Below are positions 1 to 10,155 of a stretch of DNA of 43,662 nucleotides, piece by piece (position 1 is the stretch's first letter; every line of letters starts with the position of its first letter). Both the position numbers and the translations under genes were made by a program. The stretch is from positions 112,325 to 155,986 of the forward strand of contig NW_003546265.1 in NCBI RefSeq assembly GCF_000090795.2. The letters are read 5' to 3'. This stretch comes from Amphimedon queenslandica. Taxonomy: Eukaryota; Porifera; Demospongiae; Haplosclerida; Niphatidae. The notes under the pieces are model-generated. The model was not told the DNA's origin. It was given only the letters and a program-made list of their open reading frames with translations, and did not search any database.

Positions 1-578
1 GACTATAATCTTAAAGTACTCAGTCACTTGCCCTTCTCTCTTGTTTACATCTTAATTAACAGTACAGTGGACTATCTGCTGCACTCCCTAGATAATGTTC
101 ACTTGCTGACACTTGAGTATTTGGATAAATCAACAATTCTCCTTCGTTTGGATCATCAGTTTGAATCTGATGATCCTAAAGAGTGGTCTGCTCCTGCATC
201 TGTTAAACTAAGTGTAAGTATTATTATTAAAATGGATTATGCATGGTGTCTTGAATTACCTAAAGGATTTATTTGTTGCATTTAAAATCAAAGAAGTAAC
301 AGAGCTAGGTTTAGGAGGTAATGTAGCTTTATCTGATATAAAGAGACTACAATGGAAGACAGTTGAAGGTCAAACAGGTATGCATATAGACAGACAGTAT
401 AAAGTATTATGATTGTGTACATGTATTTCTAGTTCCTAGTCCTATGAATTTGCCTCCTGTCACTGCTCCTGATTTTACTGTATCATTATCTCCAATGATG
501 ATCCGTACTTTTAATGTGACAGTTGACTTCAGTGGGGATGCAAACCTTCAGTACAATAGTTATGATAAAATGCTGTAA
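1..578 (+). CDS. MAN2B1: Lysosomal alpha-mannosidase-like, 3' end (partial)
   Basis: This is the C-terminal part of a glycoside hydrolase family 38 alpha-mannosidase, which trims mannose from glycoproteins in the lysosome. Three exons can be read: about 63-213, 266-377 and 433-578 (stop TAA 576-578). They are joined by GT-AG introns with compatible phases (0, then 1). Diagnostic motifs in order are NVHLLTL, LLRLDHQFE, the DLF...EVTELGLGGN block, the RLQW block and LSPMMIRTF close to the end. These match the C-terminal beta domains of MAN2B1-type enzymes. The catalytic N-terminal domain lies off the left edge, so activity cannot be judged. The protein ends about 25 residues after the IRTF motif, as in the family. 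MAN2B1 versus a related class II mannosidase is not settled. The gene converges on the Death-MATH gene, with 225 bp between stop codons. Confidence 0.85.
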
Positions 579-803
579 ATTGCCACAGCTTCCGTTGTCC
601 TAGTAACAGTATTCATGCTGCTGCTATTCTGTATTAGTACACGTACGTGCTTCACTGTTTCATTTTATCATACATGAAAATGTTAATAGGACTCCTGGTT
701 TATGTTTATTATTATAGTGAACAGTTTTTATAGGAATTTCTATTTATATTTTTTTATATTAAAAAGCTGAAAAATGTGTGCATCAATTTTAAAAAGTATT
801 GTT
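579..803. other. Convergent intergenic spacer
   Basis: This AT-rich spacer lies between two convergent stop codons. It holds poly-T and poly-A runs near 745-800 that fit 3' end formation for either gene. No open frame or repeat is evident. Confidence 0.5.
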
Positions 804-3800
804 TTACATTGAATTTACTGTGATATTAGTGACCCTAAATAGCATTGAGTCATCATCACCAAGATATTGTGTGTTATTCTTTTCATTATATGCGAGTTGT
901 TCGTGTGCCAAGAATTCCGGGAATCCGTATCCATTAAGAGCTCTTCCGGTTACATTATACCATGCTACACGGCTGCCATATGTCTCCTTGGGATCTGTGA
1001 ATTCATTAATTCGAATCACTTTCTCAGCGTGATCTTTATTAGTGTCGCGGCAGTTAACAGCTTGGAGTGTGAACTCTCCTCTAAATGGAAACTTGAGTTG
1101 ATCATCATTTTCTCCTCTGGTGAGGTGAGCAAAGATGGATACATTCTTCCCTTTGTTTCCTCCTACTCCATTGGGATACACCATGAAAACAAACTTGTAA
1201 CCTTTTTCGTGTGTGTAGAAAGGCTCGCTGACATAACTTCCGTTGGATTTTTTAAGAGCAGAAAATTTGTTGACTCTAAATTCAACGACAGCAGATTTGC
1301 CAGTAGGAGCTTCACTGGGTACTACACTTGCACCTTCTGGTTCCATTTCTACACCAGCGACACGGATCCTAATGCTATCGTTTTTCAAGTGATCTTGGAA
1401 GAGAAGGTCCTGTGGTACAAATGTTGCTCCTCCCTGTCCAACGAAAGCTGCAGTCCCACTGCTTATCTGTATTCCATTCATTACTCTTCCAGTTGCCTCT
1501 GGGTTAGAATCGTCATTAAACTCGATATCCCCAGAGAAGTGATTTTCATTACGGTTCCTGTTCAAAAGCTCTAGTGTTACTTTTCCTCTGACTGGCCATT
1601 TTAAGACGTCATCGTAATCGCCTCTCATCAAATGGATGTGAATGCTGAGATGTGTTCCACTTCCTTGTGACTCTCCATTTGCTCTGACTCGTAGACACAA
1701 CTTGTATCCTTTTTCGTGAGAGTAGAAGCTTGGACTGTACCAATGCTTGTTGCTTTTTTGATGAGAAGCAAAAGATGTCATCAACACTTCTACTGGTAGA
1801 GTGTGTGGCTCGCTATCTCTCCAGTCATCATGCAATGTTGGGACTCGAATTAATTTTATGTCTTTAACTATCAAGATCAAAGAAATGATAATAATGCACG
1901 AGCTATAGTTTATAAGCATACTTTGAGCTTCATATTTTTCTTTTTCTCTTGTCAGTGCCTCATTCTCCATCACTGTTGCTGATTTCATTTTCTTTACAGT
2001 GTTCAATTCACTTTGCAGCTCTTCTTTTTCCACTGCCATCTTCTTTTCTTTTTTTTCCATGATAGTATTAAAAGAATGATGATGATGAATGAATGCTTAC
2101 TTTCATTGGCAATTTCTGTTTGAAGTTTTTCATATTCTTCCTTCACTTTTCTCAGTGCCTCATTCTCCTCCATGATCACTGTTTTCATTTTCTTGACAGT
2201 GTCCAATTCCCTTTTTAGCTCTTCTTTTTCTGCTGCCATCTTCTCTGTTTTTTCTCCTGATGATAAAGAGAGAAGGATAATAAATTGATGCATTATAAAT
2301 CTACTTACTCTCATCAGCAATGTCTGTTTGCAGTTTTTCATATTTTTTCTTCATTTCTCCCATGACAGTCTCTGCTTCTTTAATAATGCTCTAAAGTTAT
2401 GAGTAGCAGTGCTGCATATACTTACTCTCATTTTGTAGTGTCTGTACTTCCTGCTGAATCAGCTTGTTTGCCTCCCTCTCCTTTGCAAGCTCATGCTGAG
2501 TTAGCTCTTCAATTTGAACTAAAGACATTAACTGGTTCTCTTTGTCAGTTAGTTTCTCTAGCAGTTCTTTCTTCTCTGATTTAAAGCTACTCAGCTTTTC
2601 AGCTAAGATATTTCTCTCAGCAACAATTCTTTTAAAATTTTGCTCTTTTTCTTGATATTCTACACAAATAATACTATGCATGCTATATTTACATATGATT
2701 ACATACCTTTCAGTTGTTCAAGCAAAGCTTCAGTCATTTGATCTGTTGCTGATGATTGTGCAATATTTTCCCACTTGGAGCATCTTTCCTCTAATTGTAG
2801 ACACTGCCTCTTTTTCTCTTCAAGTTCCTCTTTTATTTCCTGCAAATTGACTATAAAATGGTTCCATAAAACGACTCTAATGCCTTGTAGTATGGGATAC
2901 CTGTCTCATCTTTAGTATCACTGGCAGTTACGTCCTCTTCAATTCCTTCCTCTTTTTGTGGATAACGTTCTGCAGTTATTGTTTCCTCTTCTTCCACTTC
3001 CTAAACAAATACACAATCATTACTCATGAGCACATTATAATTTAGATCTGTTTACTTTCTCTATTGATTTTGCTATTACTGTCATGTATCCAATGGTTAG
3101 GCTGATCATGCGATGCTTCTGGAGAAACTCCATGTTCTTTTGTGCCTTGTAAATGGCCAGAGGTACGAGCGAGTGTGGAATATGACACAGAACAGTAACA
3201 GAGCCTCCATTTATGGTGTGAACAATAATATCTTTAGCAATGTCCTCAAATGCTTTGTTTAAAATAAATTTGATATCTTCATAAGAAAATTCATCAGGAT
3301 CCCACTTCAACGTAAACTCTAATCTCTCACAAAGGAGTGGCTCAGTATGATCACGGGATAGATACACTGGCAAGTGATTTTTAAGACTATCGCGTATATC
3401 ATCTGTAAAACTTTCAATGCGCTTCTCATATTTCTTTATATCTTCAAGAACATCATCGCAGCCATACATACCTGCTATACTTTTTATTATTTCAAGGTTT
3501 GTGCAGCTACTAAATTCTTCCTCCACAACTTCAATGGCTTCTTCCACATTTTCGCATTCTTTAATTCTTTTCTTAATCTTTTTAATGTTCCTAAGGAAAC
3601 TTTTGAAGTCCTTCCACTGCGGGAGCTTTTGAAGGAGTTTCGGTCTTATTTTACTTAGGAGTATAGCTAATTCACAAGAAAGCTTATCAAATTTCTGTTC
3701 AAATGTAGGAGAGACCATTACAGGAGTTGAAGCTATACAGACAATTTTGAAAACCATACATTTAATACTTAGATTTACTTACGTTTTTCTTGAAGTATGT

Positions 3801-4467
3801 CCCTCCCAATTTTTCTGGTTTCATTAAACAACATTAGAAACTTACCAAGGATGATTTCTTTTTTACTATTGGTATTATTCTTAAAGACCTGTATTAATCC
3901 TTTTATCACTTCCTTCCACGTCGTGACGTCCTTCAGCCAACCAGACTCATCCTCTCCTGCAATTCCCTCAGCTTTCAATTGTCCCACCAAACCTGAGGGT
4001 ATGTCCCCAAGAGCTGTGAGTTGATCATCGGACAGCAACTCAAGGACAGTTAGCTCTTCTGTCACTAACGGAATAACATGAATGCTTAACATAGAGAATA
4101 GCAGTACTCTACCTGGTTGTAGACCAATAGACTTTCTAATCCGTCTTGCTGCTGATTTGTCAACTGCAGCAATGATGTGTAGAAATTTATCCCATGTAGG
4201 CTCCCTGCTGTTTCTCAGCCAATAATCCACACATTCTTCCAAAGCAGTAGCATCATCACCATAATGTCTCCTCATGTACCTGTCCTTATCGTCTTGTTTT
4301 ATCTGAAGACGGCGAGCAACTTCTCTCCAGTGCGTAAATCTGAAACCAACACTGCTAAGTTGATTTATGGCGTTGTTTGTAGTTAATGGTGTCTCGTTTT
4401 CCCCTCCTATCATTCAATTAGCATAATTAAGAAGAAATAGAAAAGGACCTTTACCTTTAGTGGCCAT
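804..4467 (-). CDS. Death domain - coiled coil - tandem MATH (TRAF-C) adaptor protein
   Basis: Eleven exons close in frame to about 1051 aa: 4455-4467, 4113-4406, 3783-4064, 3056-3732, 2901-3000, 2707-2850, 2426-2659, 2309-2374, 2101-2256, 1922-2047, 804-1867. Residues ~12-100 form a Death domain (HWREVARRL, ALEECVDYWL, TWDKFLHII). Residues ~103-196 are a helical stretch. Residues ~197-422 are a helical region ending in a beta-like segment (GSVTVLCHIPHSLV) that I do not recognise. Residues ~425-697 are acidic and then coiled coil (EKEELKRELDTVKKMK). Residues ~700-880 and ~885-1050 are two MATH/TRAF-C domains (FYSHEKGYKLCLRVRANG, LKWPVRGKVTLELLN; FYTHEKGYKFVFMVYPNG, LKFPFRGEFTL). There is no RING or TRAF zinc finger. 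By family knowledge Death domains recruit other Death proteins and MATH domains bind receptor tails or TRAFs, so a cytosolic innate-immune or apoptosis adaptor is inferred. The first exon has 13 coding bases, and the start ATG at 4467-4465 is supported by the phase of the following exon. Confidence 0.85.
1922..2659 (-). repeat. Duplicated coiled-coil exons inside the Death-MATH gene
   Basis: Exons 2426-2659, 2309-2374, 2101-2256 and 1922-2047 all begin and end in phase 1 and have lengths divisible by three (234, 66, 156, 126). The exons at 2101-2256 and 1922-2047 encode clearly related heptad segments (AAEKEELKRELDTVKKMK against AVEKEELQSELNTVKKMK). Exons 2309-2374 and 2101-2256 share KKYEKLQTDIADE-like and EEYEKLQTEIANE endings. 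This indicates internal exon duplication, and skipping any of these exons would keep the frame. Confidence 0.75.
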
Positions 4468-4757
4468 ATCTAAGAGGCTAACAACGTGGATATACCACCC
4501 TCTCTTCCAAAACACACCCTGCTTCAGACCACAAGTTTATACTGTTCAGTGCTTTGCATAAAGAATGACCTCTAGGGCTATAATGCAAGGTCTGAAATCA
4601 TAGAATAAAAAAGCACACAGAGATTAACATCAAATAATAATGTAGTTTATAATGCATTAGTGAAGCTAATTTTCAGTTTTGGCTACACTGTATAAGGAGA
4701 CAGTCATAATTTTATTGAAGCCACCTCCCCAAGTCTCCCACCCACTTGCAGTTTAAC
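4468..4757. promoter_or_regulatory. Divergent promoter region (Death-MATH gene / HGSNAT)
   Basis: These 290 bp separate two oppositely oriented start codons, so they must hold both promoters and 5' UTRs. I see no strong TATA box or named motif. The assignment rests on position only. Confidence 0.45.
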
Positions 4758-7700
4758 ATGGCCGTTAAAGGAGGAGGTGAGCTTCTTTAAAACACTATGC
4801 TTTATCAAGTATTTTTCCACACCTGCAGGGGTCCTTTTACTCTTTATGTTCATTGTGACATTACTCAACCCTGTCCATGGATTTGAGCTACAAGTTAATG
4901 CTAGCAATTTCATTTTTAACAAAACATCAATCAGCATTGAACTGCACAGTGAAGCCCTTGATGTAACAATCCCTATTGGGCCAATACTCAATCATGAAAG
5001 TGCTTCTAGCAAGTCCGGTGACATAGAAAGCAGTAAAGGTAGTCAAAATGAGGCGTGTGCTATGGTTATTATAACTTTTTATAAAGGTGCTATTATCACT
5101 TGGACTGTTATTCTCATGGACAACCAACAAGATAACTTCACTCTCACTCTTCAAGGTAAGGCTAAAGAACATCTTGTTATCAAAATAATTTAAAAATGGA
5201 ATGCCTTGTTGACACTTTGTAGCTCAAAAGGTGTGAATATTTCATTATTTTTATTTTTATTAGAAACTGTTCAAAGCAATGATACTTCACTAAGTTTGAC
5301 TATATATGGTACGATTGAAGAACCTCATGTTTGGTCACTAGGAACTGGTCTGGAGTCAAGGAAATGTCAAACAAAAACTTTAAAATGTGCCACAACCTCC
5401 GAAACTAATCCAGTTCTTGTGTACGACGAGGCATTGCTTAAGATTGTTAACTATTTATCTGATCCAATCAGTGTCAATCAACTGTCAGCCATTTGCTACA
5501 CGGTAAGGATGCCTTCTTAGTTTTAATACCGCAAAACCTAATAATTAAACTTATTTTAATAAAGCATAGGCCTATGCCTGCTTAAATAATTATGATGATA
5601 TAAATTTCTTCAGTTTTTAAAAAGGAATTATTATGATTTTTGGCAAACAGTTTGTTGATTCTGCCAATCGCACTTTTGTTAACATCATTTTTATAGCAAT
5701 TCGTTGCCAATGCTAAATATGTACTATTATAGATACTGTCTATAGTAATACTAAAAATATAATAGCTATAATATATATATAATAGCTACTATAATAGATA
5801 CTATAATAGCTCTTGCATTTAAATTTGTTCCAAAATTTTGGTCAAAGATCATAGGCTATTGTACAGGGTATTTTGGCAAAAATGACTAGGAGAGAATTTA
5901 TCATTTTTATAATTTTTTCTTATACATATACAAGTTCTAATGTTGTATATCAAGTTTGAACTGATTCCGATCAAATTTAGATTTTTTACGAATTTTTAAA
6001 GTTGCTCAAAAATCAGGCCAAAGTCCCTGTACTATGGTCTCGGGCCAAATTTTGGCAAAAATGACTAGGAGAGAATTTATCATTTTATAATTTTTTCTGA
6101 TACATATACATGTTCTAATGTTGTATATCAAGTTTGAACTGATTTCAATCAAATTTGGATTTTTAAAATAAATTTTCCCAATACTCAGTACTACTACATT
6201 GCCACTTCTTTTCCTTTCTTCTCCCTCTCTTCTTATAATCTTTTCTCTCATAGTGTAAAGACATTTATCTCACAACGGTTTATCCAAATGAAGTGGTGTA
6301 CATTATAACTGATACTAAATATAAGATAACATTTCACTTGTTCCAGAATAATAGTCAATATTTTGCAAGGTAACCCACTAAAAAATTTGCAATCATAATC
6401 AATGTAGATTTTGTATAGCAAAAAGTTAAATTTCTAATATTCTAAATTGACACATTTAAATGTATTTTTTATATATTTTTAGTCACTCAGATCATTTTAA
6501 TGAGCACAGCATTCAAACGTGGACTGTATATGATCTGTCAAATACCACCTTCATTCCTGATGAAGACCACCCAGGACAGAATGCTAATCTACGTATGGTT
6601 TCTCCCACTTTATTTGACACTCATCTTTATATCTGCTTTAAAAAATATAAATAATTATCTCTTCTCTTCTCTCTTTCTCTCTCCCTTTAGCTATCCTTTA
6701 TGTTGCTATTGTATTGCTTGGCAGTTTTAGCATATGGATAATTGGTATTAATGTTTACTAGTGAGTCACTGTGTGTTTGTATGTGTGTGTGTGTGTGCAT
6801 ACATGTACATGTATTTATGATGATTTTTGTTTGTAGTCAAATGAAGAAGAAACGTCTTTTTCATTGTAAGAGAGTGGACAGAGAAATCAGTAAAGTGAGT
6901 ATAAATTTATTTTTTATTTACTTATTTAATTATTAATAATAATTATTATTAGGATCTTGGGGATCCCGATAAAGTTAATTATGGTGCGCTAAACAACGGA
7001 GAAACTGCTAACCTGGTAGCAATAAACTTCCTATTTTAAATCACTTTCTCCCTTCCTCTCCTTCAGTTGGATGATCAAAAAGAGAAAGCAACTACAGACT
7101 TATTAAATGAAGATCCACTGTCTACTAGAAAGAAAGAGAGACTGAGATCATTAGACACTTTCAGAGGGTAAAGCAAAGTGTACATGTATACCATTATCAC
7201 TCCTCTCTCTCTCTCTCTCTTGACTATAAGGATGTCTTTGATCATCATGATATTTGTTAATTATGGTGGAGGCGGTTACTGGTTCTTCAACCACAGCATA
7301 TGGAACGGTATAACAGTTGCTGATCTTGTCTTCCCTTGGTTTGTTTGGATAATGGGCGTGTCCATTGTCTACTCTTTTAAAGGACGAAAGAAGGACAGTT
7401 TTAAATTGAGACTGTACCAGGTTGTGAGGCGTAGCGTCATACTACTGGGTCTGGGACTGTTTCTTAATAATGGTAAGGGGTCTGGGTACTTTTTGAATTT
7501 TGAGACATTGTTTTAGCTCTAAATTATGCACTGCAAGGCCTCAAATTTGTAGCATTCATCTTTTTCTTTTTACTTTCTCTCTTTTTCTCTCAGACCTACT
7601 GTTAGTGCCTTGGTTTATAGGCACACTCTGTCTATCTCTCATTGCCTCATTCACTAATGCAAGGCTCCCCTCTTTCTTTTACCTTATGTGTAAAGCTTCA

Positions 7701-9649
7701 CTCCTAGTATTGTGGGCTGGAATATGGGTCTGCCACGGTGCGTGAAACTGACCAATCAGATCGTAGATTAATGTTGCTTTAGCTAACCATGCATTTAAAA
7801 AAAATTGAATCTATAGTTAAAGGAATTGAGTCTCGTTTTAATTGCAATTACTAGTAATTTTTTTATTTTCTTATTATTATTTTATGTACGTGTACGTGTA
7901 GGATATAGGCTAAGTCATTGGCGGATACCTGGTGTTCTCCAGAGGTTTGCTATAGCTTATTTTGTTGTGGCTATGACTGAACTACTTGCTCCTATGGTTT
8001 ACAACAAGTACAAGGTAATATAGTCCCAATACCTTATCATATTCAATGCACTAGCTGTAAGCTGGTGATTTTAAAGGGGGAAATTTTGACGAGTTTTTGT
8101 TACTTTGATAAAGCTGCATACTCAATGGCAAATTTGCCAAATTAAAACCTGCCAGACATTAAGAAGAGTCAGAACTATTTTGCCAAAATGTTACCTCTCT
8201 GAACTTGTTATATCATCGTAGTAAAAACACTTATATTATATTATATTCTTTTCAGCTGAAGTGGGATGTGATATCAGTCCGTGATCTCACGCACAATTGG
8301 GTGCAATGGCTAGTGATTGTGTTTCTGGAATCATTGTGGCTAATTATCACATTTTCTCTGAAGGCTCCAGGATGTCCAAGGTATGGGTGGGCTATGGCCG
8401 TTGTTTTTATTCCTACTATATAATGTGGTTAATCATTCTAATCTCTAAGATAAGCAGAATTATAGTATAATAATGCATTTTTAAGGTTTAAAATAATCTT
8501 TTTTAATGTAGGGGTTACCTTGGTCCTGGTGGTAGGGCTGATGGTGGTAAATACAGCAACTGTACTGGTGGGATTGCAGGTTATATTGACAGCTGGATAC
8601 TAACTGATAACCACATATACGGACACCCAACTTGCAAGGCAAGATATGCCCCACCATACTATAAGACAGTATTTGTGGTCTTTGACCAGATTTTTGAGTA
8701 ACTTTAAAAATTTGAAAAAAAATCCAAATATTATCAGAATCAGTTCAAACTTGATATACAACATCAGAACATGTATATGTATCAGAAAAAAATATAAAAA
8801 TGATAAATTCTCTCCTAGTCATTTTTGCCAAAATTTGGCCCAAGACCATGTGCTATAGTACAGGGACTTTGACCTGACTTTTGAGTAACTTTAAATTTGT
8901 AGGCTATTTATCATACTGGTAGTTACGATCCTGAGGGCATCCTTGGATCCATTAATTCAATTGTCATGTGCTTTTTCGGAGTTCAAGCTGGAAGGATTCT
9001 CATCCATCACAAGCAGTTTGGGTCCAGAATAGTGAGATTTGTTGTCTGGGGACTGCTAATGGTCAGTATACAGAGAAACAAGAGAGAGAAAGAGAGAAGA
9101 CATCAAATCGATATTATACTCAATTTATTATAAATGCAAATTATAAATAATTATGTATCTCAATATTGCATTTTAAAGGGTGGACTTGGAACCATACTGT
9201 GTGAAGCCACTCTTAACAAGGGAGTCATTCCGCTTAATAAAAACCTCTGGTATGGTTTTTGTTATTATTATTATTATTATTATCATTACTTTATTTCCTT
9301 GTTCATTTTTAAGGTCACTTTCTTTTATACTGGTCATTGCTGGACTAGGTTACATACTCCTTGCTCTGTTTTACTTTATCATCGATGTTATTAAAATATG
9401 GAACGGGGCGCCGTTTTTTTACCCAGGTACATGGATACTAAATCAAATATTATCTTCTTCATGATGACAGGAATGAATTCAATACTAGTATATGTTGGAA
9501 GTGAGCTATTGGAGGGAACCTTTCCTTTCGGTTGGAAAGGAATGGAGGACTCCCACATTGAGTTTCTCATATCAAACGTCATCAGCGTCTCCCTGTGGTG
9601 TTTGGTGGCCTACTACTGGTACTTTATTAATTTTTTTGTTAAGATATGA
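4758..9649 (+). CDS. HGSNAT: Heparan-alpha-glucosaminide N-acetyltransferase
   Basis: This lysosomal membrane enzyme moves acetyl groups from cytosolic acetyl-CoA to terminal glucosamine of heparan sulfate in the lumen. Eighteen exons give 727 aa: 4758-4776, 4829-5038, 5087-5155, 5264-5502, 6254-6369, 6483-6592, 6691-6760, 6837-6894, 6953-7015, 7067-7167, 7231-7472, 7902-8014, 8256-8380, 8512-8638, 8903-9061, 9179-9249, 9314-9426, 9471-9649. An N-terminal signal anchor ([12 protein letters not shown]) is followed by an N-glycosylation-rich luminal region and a first membrane helix near 6691-6760. The multispan catalytic core carries the family hallmarks [24 protein letters not shown] (the His expected to carry the acetyl group), [49 protein letters not shown] and [10 protein letters not shown]. 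The intron after exon 14 uses a GC donor. The protein is slightly longer than the human one, mainly in the luminal part. Confidence 0.95.
5860..6175 (-). repeat. Dispersed ~190-bp intron repeat, copy 1 (two units, antisense)
   Basis: Two tandem units lie in HGSNAT intron 4. They are recognised by TTTTGGCAAAAATGACTAGG, GAGAGAATTTATCATTTT, a TTGTATATCAAGTTTGAACTG block and AAAGTCCCTGTACTAT. The same sequence occurs in the opposite orientation at four other places in the window. Confidence 0.8.
7594..7737 (+). CDS. Candidate in-frame cassette exon within HGSNAT intron 11
   Basis: The intron 7473-7901 holds an open stretch of exactly 144 bp. It has a strong polypyrimidine acceptor (ttctctcag) and a GT donor (CACG/gtgcgt). 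Both junctions are phase 1, matching the flanking exons. If included it adds 48 residues beginning [14 protein letters not shown], with two hydrophobic segments, inside the catalytic membrane domain. Direct joining of 7472 to 7902 reproduces the normal family sequence ([13 protein letters not shown]), so this would be an alternative exon or a fortuitous open stretch. Confidence 0.4.
8664..8901 (+). repeat. Dispersed ~190-bp intron repeat, copy 2
   Basis: One full unit plus the beginning of a second fills almost all of the HGSNAT intron 8639-8902. The phrase GATTTTTGAGTAACTTTAAA occurs near 8690, and a variant near 8876 runs directly into the splice acceptor (aaatttgtag). The donor of this intron is GC. 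Confidence 0.8.
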
Positions 9650-9791
9650 GTGACAGTGAAAGTTAGGTTTATACGTGTGTTTTATTTTGTATTTTTCATA
9701 AAAGTTTATGCCAATTATTAAACTGCTATGACAGTGTGTGCAGTGTTCAATTCATGATTACATTGCATTAAAAAGTTACATTATTTACAAA

Positions 9792-10101
9792 TTTACATTA
9801 TTAACCTATTTGAGACTATCGAAGTATCAGTACACACACCTACTGTCTAGACACATGTATATACAGTTCTGGGAGATATAACATTCCTCTCAAGTCATCC
9901 AGGCCTCTTACCCACATGTGATAGTTCTTAATATAATAGAGAAATCTCTTATAGACAAAGTATGGAATTAATTTTTAAAATTGATAAAAAATCCAAACTT
10001 GAAACTAAAGGAGGGTTAAATCACCAAGAACTGTATATACATGTGTCTAGACGGTAGGTGTACCAATACTCCGATAGTCTAAATTAAGTAAATAATGTAA
10101 A
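9792..10101. repeat. Foldback inverted repeat upstream of methyltransferase copy 1
   Basis: The left arm is about 9792-9876 and the right arm about 10019-10101; they are diverged reverse complements. The best-conserved core is GTCTAGACACATGTATATAC on the left and its complement on the right. About 140 bp separate the arms. The right arm ends 10 bp before the TATA box. The matching position upstream of copy 2 keeps only a diverged remnant of the right arm. Confidence 0.65.
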
Positions 10102-10111
10102 CCTGGCTGTG

Positions 10112-10119
10112 TATAAAAG
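10112..10119 (+). promoter_or_regulatory. TATA box of methyltransferase copy 1
   Basis: TATAAAAG lies 44 bp before the ATG, inside a block (GGCTGTGTATAAAAG...GCTAGTTACTGCAGTTATAG) that is repeated almost exactly upstream of copy 2. Confidence 0.65.
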
Positions 10120-10155
10120 TAAACTAAGTGCTAGTTACTGCAGTTATAGAAAGCC

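Larger units (their letters stand above)
9650..10155. other. Intergenic region with foldback repeat
   Basis: This spacer lies between the HGSNAT stop and the first methyltransferase. It holds a segment at about 9706-9760 that recurs at about 11109-11165 upstream of the second methyltransferase, the foldback repeat listed separately, and the TATA box of the methyltransferase. No gene is seen. Confidence 0.6.

Noticed and set aside
867..1574. A 235-codon plus-strand open frame
   Set aside because: It is antisense to the MATH exon, whose protein shows clear family motifs; the plus frame has no recognisable domain.
2309..2400. Longer version of the coiled-coil exon beginning near 2400
   Set aside because: Acceptors at that point give stop codons in the required phase; starting at 2374 keeps the frame open and gives a 51-bp intron.
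4064..4113. Reading the Death-MATH exons 2 and 3 as one uninterrupted exon
   Set aside because: The 48-bp in-frame insert has proper GT and AG ends, is hydrophobic and unlike its flanks, and interrupts a sensible protein. It is most likely an intron of length divisible by three.
8639..8902. Read-through of HGSNAT exon 14 as an early stop (pseudogene)
   Set aside because: A GC donor restores the exact family sequence across the junction with correct phase, and all other exons are intact.
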